A stretch of 23,416 nucleotides of DNA from Chromera velia (lineage: Eukaryota > Sar > Chromeraceae), in contig JAHBMJ010001064.1 in assembly GCA_018398765.1 (NCBI GenBank), positions 1 to 23,416 on the forward strand, written 5' to 3'. The translations under genes were made by a program, and so were the position numbers. Below are positions 8,055 to 18,300 of this stretch, piece after piece. The notes below the pieces were generated by a model. That model saw only the letters and a list, made by a program, of their open reading frames with translations. It searched no databases and was not told where the DNA came from. The first letter of the stretch is position 1. Every line of letters starts with the position of its first letter.

Positions 8055-10589
8055 ATGTCCGAGTCTCCTCAACTGAGCAACGCCCCGACCTTCGTCAGTG
8101 TCTTTTCGAAACAAGGGCCGGCGGAGTGTTTTCTTCAGCTTCTTTCCAAGCAAAAAAAAACCTCTGTGATTCTTCTGACCGTCTGCAAAGAGCTCAACCG
8201 CTCACTGCAAGACAAGAACGAGAAGGAACCGCTCACAAGCGTTTCCTTGGAGCTGGTTTGTCGTGCAGATGGTACCGACTGCTTCAATCTCGTTCTCTGG
8301 TTTCTTCACCTACCCACCCCTCCAGATCCAGAATATGTGCTCTGTGCCTGTGCTGCACTTGGAAGAGAGGACTTCATCTTCTACCTGTCACAAAACTTTC
8401 CGGGGTACTCTGTGGACCCCGTGTCTGAGGAGGAAGACAGGAAGCCCGCCTTTGAAACCCTTCGTCGAACCTCGAATATTCTTGCGGTGCTCAGAGGTGC
8501 GGTGGTAGGCGGGCAGAATAAGTTGGCTTCAATGTTCAAACCCCACTTACCCGATTCGAAGTATTTCAAATTGAACGCCCAATTTTGGCGTCTGGGGATC
8601 GAAAACGGTTTTCTGATCGAAAGCTTTGCAAGCGACAACAGCATTATCGAGGGTGACAGAATTCTCGAAAACATCCAATCCCTCCGTCGCATACCTTTGA
8701 AAGATCTCGAGACTGCAATTCGTGAAGTTCCGAGCGACCCGAATTCGGGAGCGCGTTTGGCGGTCACAGTTCTGGGCACCCGCTCGGCTTCAAATAAGCT
8801 GGGGACGGGGACTGGGTCACGCACGGGCGTCGGAAGCACGACGGCTGCCGTCGCTCCGGCAGTGCAGGTAGGTGGGTTAACGAGGGGTGTTGCAAGCACG
8901 ACAGGGGGGGGCTCCACGTCTGTGAAAATGAAAGCCCCTCAGGCCGTCTCCAGGGGACCTGTCGGGGTCAGTTCTACTGGGGCAGGTGGTTCTTCTGTGA
9001 TTCTGGGCTCTCCCATGCAGATTGGGCCTCCGATGCAGATTGGGGTGCCGACAGGCTCTACGGGTGTAATGAGTACGGGCCCAGAGAGACCTAGGTTGAC
9101 GATCTCCAAGATAGGGTCGCCCGAGGAAATCAGAAAGATGCGGGGAGACAGAACAGAAGTAGAGGAACCCCAGCAAAGGAGGGGGGGGGGATTGAAAGGG
9201 TCTGTCAGTTTGTTCCATGCTAATGACGATTTGGTTTCCGCACTAGCTTTGAATGGCCAAACAGAGAGAGTGCTCCATTTCGTCAAAATACTTCTTCCCC
9301 CCAACCCCCAACAGGCAGCAGAAGCCATAGACCGTTTCATGGCTGCAGCCATTCTCGGAGGCCACTCTGATTTGGCAAAGGGAATTCTTGAACAAGCGAG
9401 AAAGAGAATGCTCTTGACCGTGGGTGAGGACACAGTCTTCATGGAGGAACTCACAGGGAATGTGAAGAGAGAGGCGTCCCCGTTGTCCCAATTTTTCGAA
9501 ACGCAGAATGAGTTTGCAAAGTGCGCTGCTACCATGACCGGTCAGACAGATGTGTTGAAATGGATGCGAACGCTCGATGTTCCCTTTCAATGGTCGTACC
9601 ACATGCATGAGAAAGCTGCAAGACACGCGGAGACCTTGAGATGGATGATGTCGGAGGCCGATCCTCCGTGCCCTCCCCTCTCGATCCGAACGACCTTGCT
9701 TCGAAATGTGACGCGATCAGTCATCTCGAGGGGGGACATTCCAATGATGGCTCTGCTAGATGAATTGTATCCGGGTGCCTTGCAAGCAACAGGGGCATGT
9801 CAAGAAGCTGCAGCCGCAAAGCAATGGCATGCCCTCAGCTGGCTTCTCACAAAGAACCCCCCATGCACCTGGAACCACAAAGGAGATTGGGGGGAGAATT
9901 TCTCGGATGCCCCCGAGATCCCTGACTCTCTGAAGCTCTTCGAAGTCGAATTCAGAAAGCATATTCTCGCACACAAACGAACTGCCCCCCTCCCGCCCCC
10001 TCCTCCCGAACTGGAGCCAGCTCTTCAAAAACACGTGAGAGAGTCGTTTGTCAGTCTGTATTCAATCTTCTCAGGCATGAGAGCCCTGGAGTACGGGACA
10101 TGCGACTGGCGATTGTTTTCCTGGTTGGTGAATGTAGGGGGGGGAAGAGAGGTAGTTGAGATTCTGAGAAAGGAGAAGATGATGGAGGGAGACCCTCGGA
10201 ATCCTGCAAAGAGAGAAATCAGGCCAGGGTGTCTGAGCGGGTTCCTCCTCAGCCTCTCGTGGCACATCGGGATGATGTCTTTGAAAGCTCTGATCAGTCA
10301 CAAGGGTGAGATGAAATTGAAGACCTTCCGAAAATTCCAGCGGGAATTTCACCGTCTCCTCAATGGGCTTGTCTCCCTCCACTCGTGGTGCAAGCACCAA
10401 GGGCTGCCCTTCTGGCCCGAAGACAACTACAGATTCAGAGAATGTATGGAAGACATTGAGAACCTTACCCAGATGAAGGAGTTCTCCCCGCTGCTTCCGC
10501 TGCTCGAAGAGGCGAAAGCTCTGAGGGGCCCAGAAGAACCAAAGAGGGGTGGTTGGTTGGATCCATCGCCACTACCGATGAGGTGGTAG
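8055..10589 (+). CDS. Hypothetical 844-residue protein with degenerate ankyrin-like repeats
   Basis: This is a single intronless frame with stable non-repetitive composition outside one linker. Residues 1-235 form an alpha-helical-looking domain that I do not recognise. Residues about 238-375 are a Gly/Ser/Thr/Val-rich low-complexity linker that includes a tandem PMQIG. Residues about 390-610 contain segments of the form C-AA-x-x-GxxxVLKWMR-xxx-P-xx-W (487-513, 518-543 and 581-607). These resemble the divergent ankyrin-type repeats common in protist and giant-virus proteins. A proline run (PLPPPPPELEP) lies near 645-655, followed by a helical C-terminal domain. There is no signal peptide or membrane segment. 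The role is probably protein interaction; no catalytic motif is visible. The gene shares its promoter region with the LRR gene, so the two may be co-regulated, which is inference. The coding call is strong and the functional call is weak. Confidence 0.85.
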   Translation: MSESPQLSNAPTFVSVFSKQGPAECFLQLLSKQKKTSVILLTVCKELNRSLQDKNEKEPLTSVSLELVCRADGTDCFNLVLWFLHLPTPPDPEYVLCACAALGREDFIFYLSQNFPGYSVDPVSEEEDRKPAFETLRRTSNILAVLRGAVVGGQNKLASMFKPHLPDSKYFKLNAQFWRLGIENGFLIESFASDNSIIEGDRILENIQSLRRIPLKDLETAIREVPSDPNSGARLAVTVLGTRSASNKLGTGTGSRTGVGSTTAAVAPAVQVGGLTRGVASTTGGGSTSVKMKAPQAVSRGPVGVSSTGAGGSSVILGSPMQIGPPMQIGVPTGSTGVMSTGPERPRLTISKIGSPEEIRKMRGDRTEVEEPQQRRGGGLKGSVSLFHANDDLVSALALNGQTERVLHFVKILLPPNPQQAAEAIDRFMAAAILGGHSDLAKGILEQARKRMLLTVGEDTVFMEELTGNVKREASPLSQFFETQNEFAKCAATMTGQTDVLKWMRTLDVPFQWSYHMHEKAARHAETLRWMMSEADPPCPPLSIRTTLLRNVTRSVISRGDIPMMALLDELYPGALQATGACQEAAAAKQWHALSWLLTKNPPCTWNHKGDWGENFSDAPEIPDSLKLFEVEFRKHILAHKRTAPLPPPPPELEPALQKHVRESFVSLYSIFSGMRALEYGTCDWRLFSWLVNVGGGREVVEILRKEKMMEGDPRNPAKREIRPGCLSGFLLSLSWHIGMMSLKALISHKGEMKLKTFRKFQREFHRLLNGLVSLHSWCKHQGLPFWPEDNYRFRECMEDIENLTQMKEFSPLLPLLEEAKALRGPEEPKRGGWLDPSPLPMRW

Positions 10590-11370
10590 CTGAGATAGAT
10601 TCATTTGACCCAGCTAGCCATAATTTAGGTGAAAGAAATCAAATTTGTATGAACCGGAACATATTCACAAATTTTGTTCCTATACAAATCGTTGGTTATC
10701 ACTAACTGGGGTTATCATTGGTGTGTATCCACATATCGAGCTAGGTTCTTATTGAAAGATTATTACAAGTTTTTATAAATGCTTGTATGATTTGTATACG
10801 GTACATTTAATGACAGATTTAAAAATTTATACTCTTTAATAAAATATTTTTTTTTTTCAAACGCGCTCTCGAGCAATAAATTCATGCAGTCTAAAATTCG
10901 TAAAAATTGGTTACTGAGCGTGACGGTAATTTGCTACTATAGTGTTTTTATAAAATTTAAGTACATCATCATCATCACATATATATAAAAAAAAATTAAT
11001 CCATACTATATAGGATCAATAACATTGTAAAATGACTAACTTTTATTCATATGCAGCAATTAAGTAGTTTTACAGGTAACTTAGGCTGACGCAAGACAAA
11101 CTTTAATAGGCAGCTGCATAGAGATTTATAGAGAGGTTTTCAATCGATCTAACAATTCATTATAATTTAATTTTTTCTTTCATACTATCTACAAACCAAC
11201 TTGAAGGATGATCTAAGGATGATTTTACAACAACTTAATTAATCGGAACTTGGATTTAGTTTGTAAAATCTCTTTCTATTTCTAGCAATTCATCATAATT
11301 TAGATAATACTGCCAGCGCATAGTTACCCTGCAGGTACTTATAGGAACTTATTAGGAAGCTGGTGCTTCT
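10590..11370. other. AT-rich island downstream of the ankyrin-like gene
   Basis: This stretch is markedly AT-rich compared with its neighbours. It has poly-T/poly-A runs (near 10845 and 10988), ATC triplet repeats near 10966 and repeated words of the type attcatnataattta near 11151 and 11285. No open frame of note, RNA gene or terminal repeat is visible. It may include the 3' UTR of the upstream gene and a decayed insertion. Confidence 0.6.
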
Positions 11371-13860
11371 CCTTAAAAACTTTCTCTCATAAAGCGTTGG
11401 GCAACAGAAATCTTGCAGCAATCTGCTACTGATTCCTTTCCTGATTTGTTGTTAAAGAAGATTTGATTCTCAGGCAAGTCACATCTGAGACGTCCGGTCG
11501 ACTGGAATTGTTTTCGCATCAAATTCTTCACATACGCCCTGTCATTGCAGGGACCATCGACCAACTATGTGCGTCCTCCCCTCGCACGGGAAGTCGGATC
11601 AACAGTCATGAAGAAGAGATTTAAAAAAGCACTCACAGATCGACTCCAAAGCTGTGCACCAACCAATCTCCTATCGTTACTGACTTAAAATGCAATTGGC
11701 GCTCCGGACAATCGGGCGCAAACTCCCAAGGACGAGGCAAAGCGATCGACAAACAAAGAGAAGAGAAGAAAACATGGTCTACCGCACAGACAGACAGACT
11801 TGGTCATCGAAACATTACGGGCTGTCTGACGACTTTGCAAGCATTTGAATTAGACATTGTTGACGTCAACTTCACATTCCATCATGCATACGGGATTAAG
11901 TGTTTTAATTAAATTAGATTCTTTGTTGAGTGAGGGAGTAGATCGACTGAACAGACCAAAAAGGAACCGACAAGCTACGCGACGCGAGCAGACAAACGGA
12001 CAGACAGGCAGGTCATGCAACAAAACGTTCACTCACTCAAGAGAGACGCCAGACTCCCTGTATGTATGCCTGAATGCAATGCTCGCTCATTCTGTAGCAG
12101 CCCCCCTGCGCCTTCCTCCCCCCTTTCTTGTTTGTGCTCTTTCCCCACTTCCTTTCCTACAAGAGCCCACGATCGCACTTTCTCTCTGAGCGATCACACG
12201 CGACAGGAACCCAACACCCTCTCTCCCTTCCATCCCGACACCCCCTCTCTCGCTCAATTGATCGAGCTGGAACTCTCTCTCGCTCATCATTTTACACTTC
12301 ACTTTCACTTCCCAGCAGCAGCGTGCCGTCTTCATCAGTCATGCATATGAGCTTCGCTCTCTCTTTCCACCCCTCCCCCTCCGCTCTTCTCCCCTGTGTC
12401 TTGTCTGCTTTTTGTATAACATGTTTGTCATTTTCGCTCTTTCCAAGCCTCCTTTCTCCGGTCTTGTACCGCTTTAGAACAGCATTTTGCACCCTCATTT
12501 CTTTTCTCTTCCTTTCCCCTCCCTTTCCACTCTCTGAATCCGTCCCCCCCGAAAAGTTCTTTCAACAGAGATGCGAGGGTGAATTCTACAGTCTTGAAGA
12601 ACAACCTTCCTTTTCTGTAGGAGCAGCTGAGCAGATCACGCATGCAGGGACAACCACGAAGCGGCACCGAAAGGACGGAAGGAAAGTAGACACAGACATG
12701 CAGTACTTTGGTTTCATTGGCATCATGCAACGGAACGAAGGGAGTTGCGATAAATCCGTCCCGATGGAAAGATCGAGACAGCGAATGACTTTCTTGCCTC
12801 CATCAGCGAATGACCTCATTTTGAATGTCCTTCACTGACTCTGATGCTTTCATTTTTCTTCTTTGCAGCCACCGGATTGACTGATGATTTTTTTCCCCCG
12901 CAATGTCGTTTATACCTTTTGAGACAGTGGATGAAGCTTTGAACTGCCTCTGAAATAACTCAAACTTGAGCTCTCTCAGCCTACTCGTTCTCTTCCTACG
13001 AGGTCTGAAGCAGCATTGTGTAAGGGGACCAATTCCCCGTCTTTTTTCTCGCGGATGGGTCGAAAGGTTTTTCACAATTCATTTTTTCTTGCCCTTTCTT
13101 TCTACGAGGCACGCTGATCCTCGTTTTTCATTTGCAAAAGCAGTCGTGTGTGCGGTGCGCGGGTTCTCTTTTCAAGCTCCGACTTTGTTCACTTCAGTCA
13201 CGTGCATCCAAGCGAATGCACACATACATACATGTACACATGCATTAGGGTGAAGTTACAAAACCCAAACAAGTCAAACGCTCTCGTCTGCCTCCACCAC
13301 AGAATGCTCTCCCACCGGGCCCTCGCTGACGTTCAGCTTGCAGGATACCAGGGAAACGCCCATTTGCTCGCCCCTGCAGAAGAGGAGAGGCAGGAGGAAG
13401 ATTCAAAGAAGTGTGAGCTTCAGAAGACTGCATGAGAATTTGAGAAAACCACCTCAGAAGAACGTATGCATAAATGGTTTTGATTCCGACTGTCCCTACC
13501 TACACTGGACTGAATACCACGTCTGTTCTGAAAGACATGCACGGGACTTCTGGAAGAAGAGCGGTCTCCATGACTTTCCTTGGAAGCACCGTGTGTGATA
13601 TCGGTGTACAGAAAGGTTTTCAACAAAACAAACCAAACATCAAAGCTCTCTGGAAATCCTCACCCACCCTGCGTGTGGTGCTGAAGGCTGGGATCAATTG
13701 AAAGAAAGCAGACCAAACAAAAGGGATGATGCGAGGCTCCCCTGACTTGGTTGTGGTCTTCAACGTGCGTGTGCCAGAGACCAGCGAAGATGTCTTCTGC
13801 AAAAGTCAAGTAGAGGAAGAAAGAAAGGGCAAAGAGGTGGCAGAATGGAAAGTGACGGAC
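11371..13860. other. Gene-poor interval without confident coding
   Basis: The part from about 12080 to 12540 is pyrimidine-rich low complexity. Several frames from 12540 to 13800 on both strands have protein-like composition; the plus frame at 12128-12838 is 236 residues. None shows a recognisable motif or an unambiguous exon chain. Spliced exons of an unrecognised gene cannot be excluded. I annotate nothing specific here. Confidence 0.5.
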
Positions 13861-13861
13861 T

Positions 13862-13911
13862 GTCTCTCTCTCTCTCTCCCTCTCTCTCTTTCTCTCGCCC
13901 TCTCTCTGTGG

Positions 13912-13965
<54 letters not shown>

Positions 13966-14137
13966 GCGAGAGCGAGAGAGAAAGAGCGAGAGAGGAAGAG
14001 CGAGAGAGAAAGAGCGAGAGAGAGAGCGAGACAGAGAGGCAGAGACAGAGACACACACAGAGAGAGAGAAAGAGAGAGAGAGAGAGAAAGAGGGAGAAAG
14101 AAAGAAGGAGAGATGGGGAGGGAGGGAGAGAAAACAG
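13862..14137. repeat. (TC)n, (CA)n and (GA)n compound microsatellite
   Basis: This run of ctctct is followed by cacaca and a long gagaga tract with gagc and gaaa interruptions. Long open frames translated from it (Ser/Leu or Arg/Glu repeats) are artefacts of the repeat. The homopurine character continues almost without a break over more than 200 bp. Confidence 0.95.
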
Positions 14138-14408
14138 TTGGTCTGCACCTTTCTTTGAGAGCGAAGTTTTTCAAACTTTCCTCATGATGGTCGAGAGAGC
14201 AAGGGGCAAGAATGCAAAGTCACAAAAGGCTTCCTTCCAGTGCTGCCTCTGCGGATCTATAATCATTCCACGACAGAGAGAGACTGACTGCGAAGGTCAC
14301 ATGAGTCCTTCCTCCCTCGTCCCCTTGTCCCGGGATGCTCATGGTGGTGGGGAGTCTCTTAGCCCCAGGAGTTCTTGAGAGGAGATAATCGATTTGGACC
14401 TGAATTGG

Positions 14409-14418
14409 ACACACAGAC

Positions 14419-14453
<35 letters not shown>

Positions 14454-14456
14454 GGC

Positions 14457-14507
<51 letters not shown>

Positions 14508-14546
14508 TAGACAGACAGACAGACAGACAGATAGAGACAGAGAGAC
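14409..14546. repeat. (ACAG)n tetranucleotide microsatellite
   Basis: This is a long run of acagacag units interrupted by a gagaga block near 14456-14478 and by single ataga variants. It lies about 270 bp from the GA tract. Confidence 0.95.
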
Positions 14547-14764
14547 GAACAAAGGAACGAGCGTTTTTGGGAGGAGCCGACAACAGATGTGGGCCATTAG
14601 GTTGAAATCAGTGCAATTGAAAGAAAAACATTTTGCGCGAAGAATTAGGGTCTCTCTCAAGAAGTCATCCAACGAATACGGGAAGGGAGGACGCACGCAT
14701 CTTCTCTTCCTATTAGACCCCAATCAAGAGAGAGGTTGTTCACGCTGCCACCCCATCTACGTAC

Positions 14765-14932
14765 CTGCTGCTCCTCAAGGCGTGCCATCAGCCTGTCAAG
14801 CACCGTGTGCTGCAGAAAGCCACAGAGCAGAGAAGAAGGTGCGAAAGGCGTGAACCTCCCCATCAGCCTCTTAAAAAGGATAAACTCGACAAAGACGAAG
14901 ACAACGGGCGCAAATGCAGGGAGGGTATCCAT
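14765..14932 (-). CDS. Possible single exon of an unrecognised gene
   Basis: This is a minus-strand frame of 56 codons starting with Met at 14932. It has a hydrophobic stretch (residues 5-20), then a mixed helical part ending RLEEQQ. It is followed immediately by a strong splice-donor sequence, cag|GTACGT, at phase 0. The composition is protein-like and not low complexity. I could not find a convincing next exon. It lies downstream of the rhodopsin gene on the same strand, so it could be a separate gene or chance. Confidence 0.2.
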
Positions 14933-15215
14933 AGAGCACGAACAGGTAACACCAAGGACGGGGGAAAAAAAGGCAATGTGGAAGGAACACAGATGAGAAC
15001 ATCAGACCTTAATTGTGAAAGAGACGAAGCATGCATGCAAGGAACTGAATATGGATGGATGAGAGAAGGAACCCTCCTTGTTCCTTTCTCAGCTGATCCG
15101 GTACTTCTCGTTGAATGGAGCACTTAATTCTCTACGGACCGCGTCTGGGTTGTGTCCGCTGTCTGTGCTTGCTTGGGATCTGAGCGCGGGGGAGCTCAGA
15201 GCCTTCTGCATTCCT

Positions 15216-15339
15216 GGTTCGTGAGACTGGTAGTTGATGCCTGCATGCAGACACAGACAGGTTCGTGAGACTGGTAGTTGATGCCTGCATGCAGACACAG
15301 ACAGGTTCGTGAGACTGGTAGTTGATGCCGACACAGACA
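15216..15339. repeat. 44-bp minisatellite, about 2.8 units
   Basis: Two complete 44-bp units (15216-15259 and 15260-15303) are followed by a 36-bp unit (15304-15339). I see no substitutions. The third unit lacks exactly the self-complementary octamer TGCATGCA. The repeat lies just beyond the provisional 3' end of the rhodopsin gene. Confidence 0.95.
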
Positions 15340-15378
15340 GGAAGAGAGCTAGGCAGCGGGAGAGACTTAATTACGCAA

Positions 15379-18300
15379 TTAAGGCGAAGGACGGGCAAAC
15401 GCATATTCCTGTAGGTACCTGCAGCTGGATGTATAAATAAGGAGAGTCTCGGAGCAAGGGAGTGAAAAATGGGAGTGCAAAAGGAAAGCCACATGCAGTG
15501 GGAAGTCGTTTGCTGTGGGGAAGCAGAACGGAGCCTGACGCACGCACTGACCCAACAAATCAGCCAATACGGCCCTTGCAGAGACTCTTCTTCCCCCCGT
15601 GCGCATCCTCCTCGACTCAGGTGAGTCCCCTGCAGAATCCCTCGAGGTGCTTTCCTTCCTTGCTTGAGGACGCCCGCCTACTTGAGGCAAGGAGGGAGCT
15701 CCTGGGATGCCCCCATTGGCCCCCTCTTCGCGGTCGCTGATCAGTTCCCCCACGTCGATGTTGTCAAGAAATTTGGAGTCGCCCTGCAGACAAATGAGGG
15801 ACAAAAAGGAGATCCTACTTACTTTTTGTGAAGAGACAGAAGGAGCTAGGAGAGACATACATACATCGTTACTGCATGGGTTGGAAGGTCGATCGATCGA
15901 TCGAAAGGCCATGCACGGACTGATGGTCTTTCGACGACTCCGGAAGGAAGTGCTGAGTAGACACCTCTGTGGGCCTTTTCTTTTCGTGGGTACGGGCGGA
16001 CAGGTTGTTTTTTTCTTCGCTTCATGCTGGCACATTGATTTCACACAGCTCAGCTGCCCAGCTGCATACTTTTTCTTTCTACGAAAAGGGGGACAAGGCG
16101 GATCCACTGATTCTGAGACTGAGTGAGTGGCTGACAGACTGACCACACGGAGCTTGTGAAGCATCTCAGAAGCCTTCTGCGCTCTGCTGGCCTTCTCCCA
16201 CTCCTCCAGCTCTCCTGCAAGCATCATCTTCGCCCACCTGCACAAACAGAGAAAGAAAAACCAGCGGGACAATAATTCTGTCATGCATCGATCACTACCA
16301 TTTGTTTTGGACAACACGAGACCGACCCCCGATTCACGCACCTACCTGTGGCGAATAAGGAAAATGTAGAGGGAGTAGAAGACTTTGGAAGCCAAGTCGG
16401 CCACTGTTGTCACTCCCAGCACGACATTGTCTGGAATCACATCGGCTCCCTCAGGTCCGGTGAACCAGAGCTGCAGGAAGGAAGGAAGAAGGCATCGGGA
16501 AGGAAAATCATGAACAATGCATTGCATCAGAATTAATCGCCACGTGGGGTTCGTCCTCGAATCACTGTACGTGAAGTGGCAAGCCGCAATTGCTTGACTC
16601 ATACAGACCTCAAGCAATCCAAGCACTGTCGAGATCTAAGTTGAAAAGAGAAAAAGTGCGCACTTATCGAATGTCGCAACTTATCACTTAATCCACGCCA
16701 GTAGGAATGCAGGGCAAACATTCTGACAACCCTTTTTTCGACAAGTGAAGGCACCGCAAACACAGAGCCAAATGCAAACAGTCCCCCACACGGAACAAAA
16801 TGAGAGAGTGTAAAATTGAATGTTTCTTGCTTCTTCTGCAAGTCAAGAAAAGACAAGCGCTCTTTCATTTCCTGCCCCTCCGCAGTCCCAATTGCCCGCC
16901 CGCCCCGTAGAGCTGCTGCACGAAGGAAGAACTAAATACATACAGAGGTCTTTTGATTGACTGACAAAGGGGAATGCCAGCCAGCTGATGACGAGAAAAA
17001 GCGAGATCCTGCAGTCAACGCACCACGTGCCACAATTTCAATGTTCACGGACATCCCAAACAAGTAAACCTACAGGAAAAGGTCCACAGAGAAATCCAGG
17101 CGGCCTGATTTATCCACACAAGATTCAGGTTTCATACTTTCATCTCCCTTCACACCCTTGTATTCTTTTTGCATTGAACAAAATGTTTTCTGAATTCCCC
17201 TCGGTCCATCCCTCAGTCCTTCCTGCACCTCTCTCTGCCTGCCTGCCTGCCTGCTGACTTTCTGTACATCGAGGTCCCTGTAAACAGACTCTCCCTTTTG
17301 GAGGTGGCATCAATGACCACGTAGTTGATGGAGATCGCCATGAGAGTGAAGAAGCAAGCAGCACAGAGACCTGAAGAGAAAAATAGAGAAAACGGGAGCG
17401 AGACAGGAAGGAAGAAAAAGATGAGGGAGAAGCAAAGGCAGAAAGCAGGAGCAAAAAGCGTGTAAGAAGAGAAAAGTTCAATTAGACCTGGATCTTAGCT
17501 TTCGAAAAAAAACTCGTGCTAAACGGTCAAACAAAGAGTCTACTTCCGCAACACAAGCATACAACCCACATGTTTTCACTGCATGACAAGACAAGACAGG
17601 AAAAGAAAAACATATGACTGACCGAAGACGATACGGAAGTACCACTCTGGAGTTGCAGAGGCGAAGATTCCGAGTGTGATGGTGAAGAGCGTCGAAAGTC
17701 CTACCTCCATCTGCATCCATCCACAAGTTTCCAACATCATCCATTGGCTTTGATCGCAAGCCCCTTTTTTTTAATCAAATGGTCTTTATTTACCCATCGA
17801 ATGGAGTGCACAAAGGCCGTGTTTCTGTCCTTTTTCTGAAAGGGCGAAGACAAACAAGCTGAAAAAACATATCATTGTCGTGATCAATTTCTCCCGTAGC
17901 ATTTGGCTGGATGGGCTGGAATGGTTTAGTTCCTCGATCCTCTTTTGTCCTTAGACGACGATCGAAAGAAAAGAGAGGACTTACAATTCTTTGAATGTTT
18001 GAGGCCGCCAGGATTGGCTGCAGGGCAGGAAGAGAGAAAAGGCAGATGAACAGATAGGAAAAGATTGGCACATGCGAAGACAAAACGCGGAATACTGGGT
18101 GAGTAAGGAATTGATGGACGAGCTGTGAGTTGACTGACAGACAAGCGGGAGTGAGTGCATGTGGAATCCTACTGCAGGGTCGATCCCCGGGTAGACAAAG
18201 AAAATGAAAAAAGAGACAAGCAAGCAAGGAAGGAAGGAAGGGAAGGAAGAAACAAAGCAAGAAACCGAGGAAAGGGACTGAGTAGCAGGCGGGGGGGGGT

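Noticed and set aside
12128..12838. 236-residue plus-strand frame
   Set aside because: The first half is pyrimidine-rich low complexity. The second half looks more protein-like but has no motif and no supporting splice or promoter signal.
13338..13802. Protein-like short frames on both strands, with possible splice sites
   Set aside because: Both strands look equally plausible, no consistent exon chain could be built, and no family is recognised.
13660..14378. Several open frames of 120-177 residues on both strands
   Set aside because: They are translations of (GA)n, (CA)n and (TC)n microsatellites (Ser/Leu or Arg/Glu repeats).
14220..14723. 167-residue minus frame with long Ser/Leu/Cys/Val repeats
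   Set aside because: It is a translation of the (ACAG)n tract; the composition is entirely explained by the repeat.
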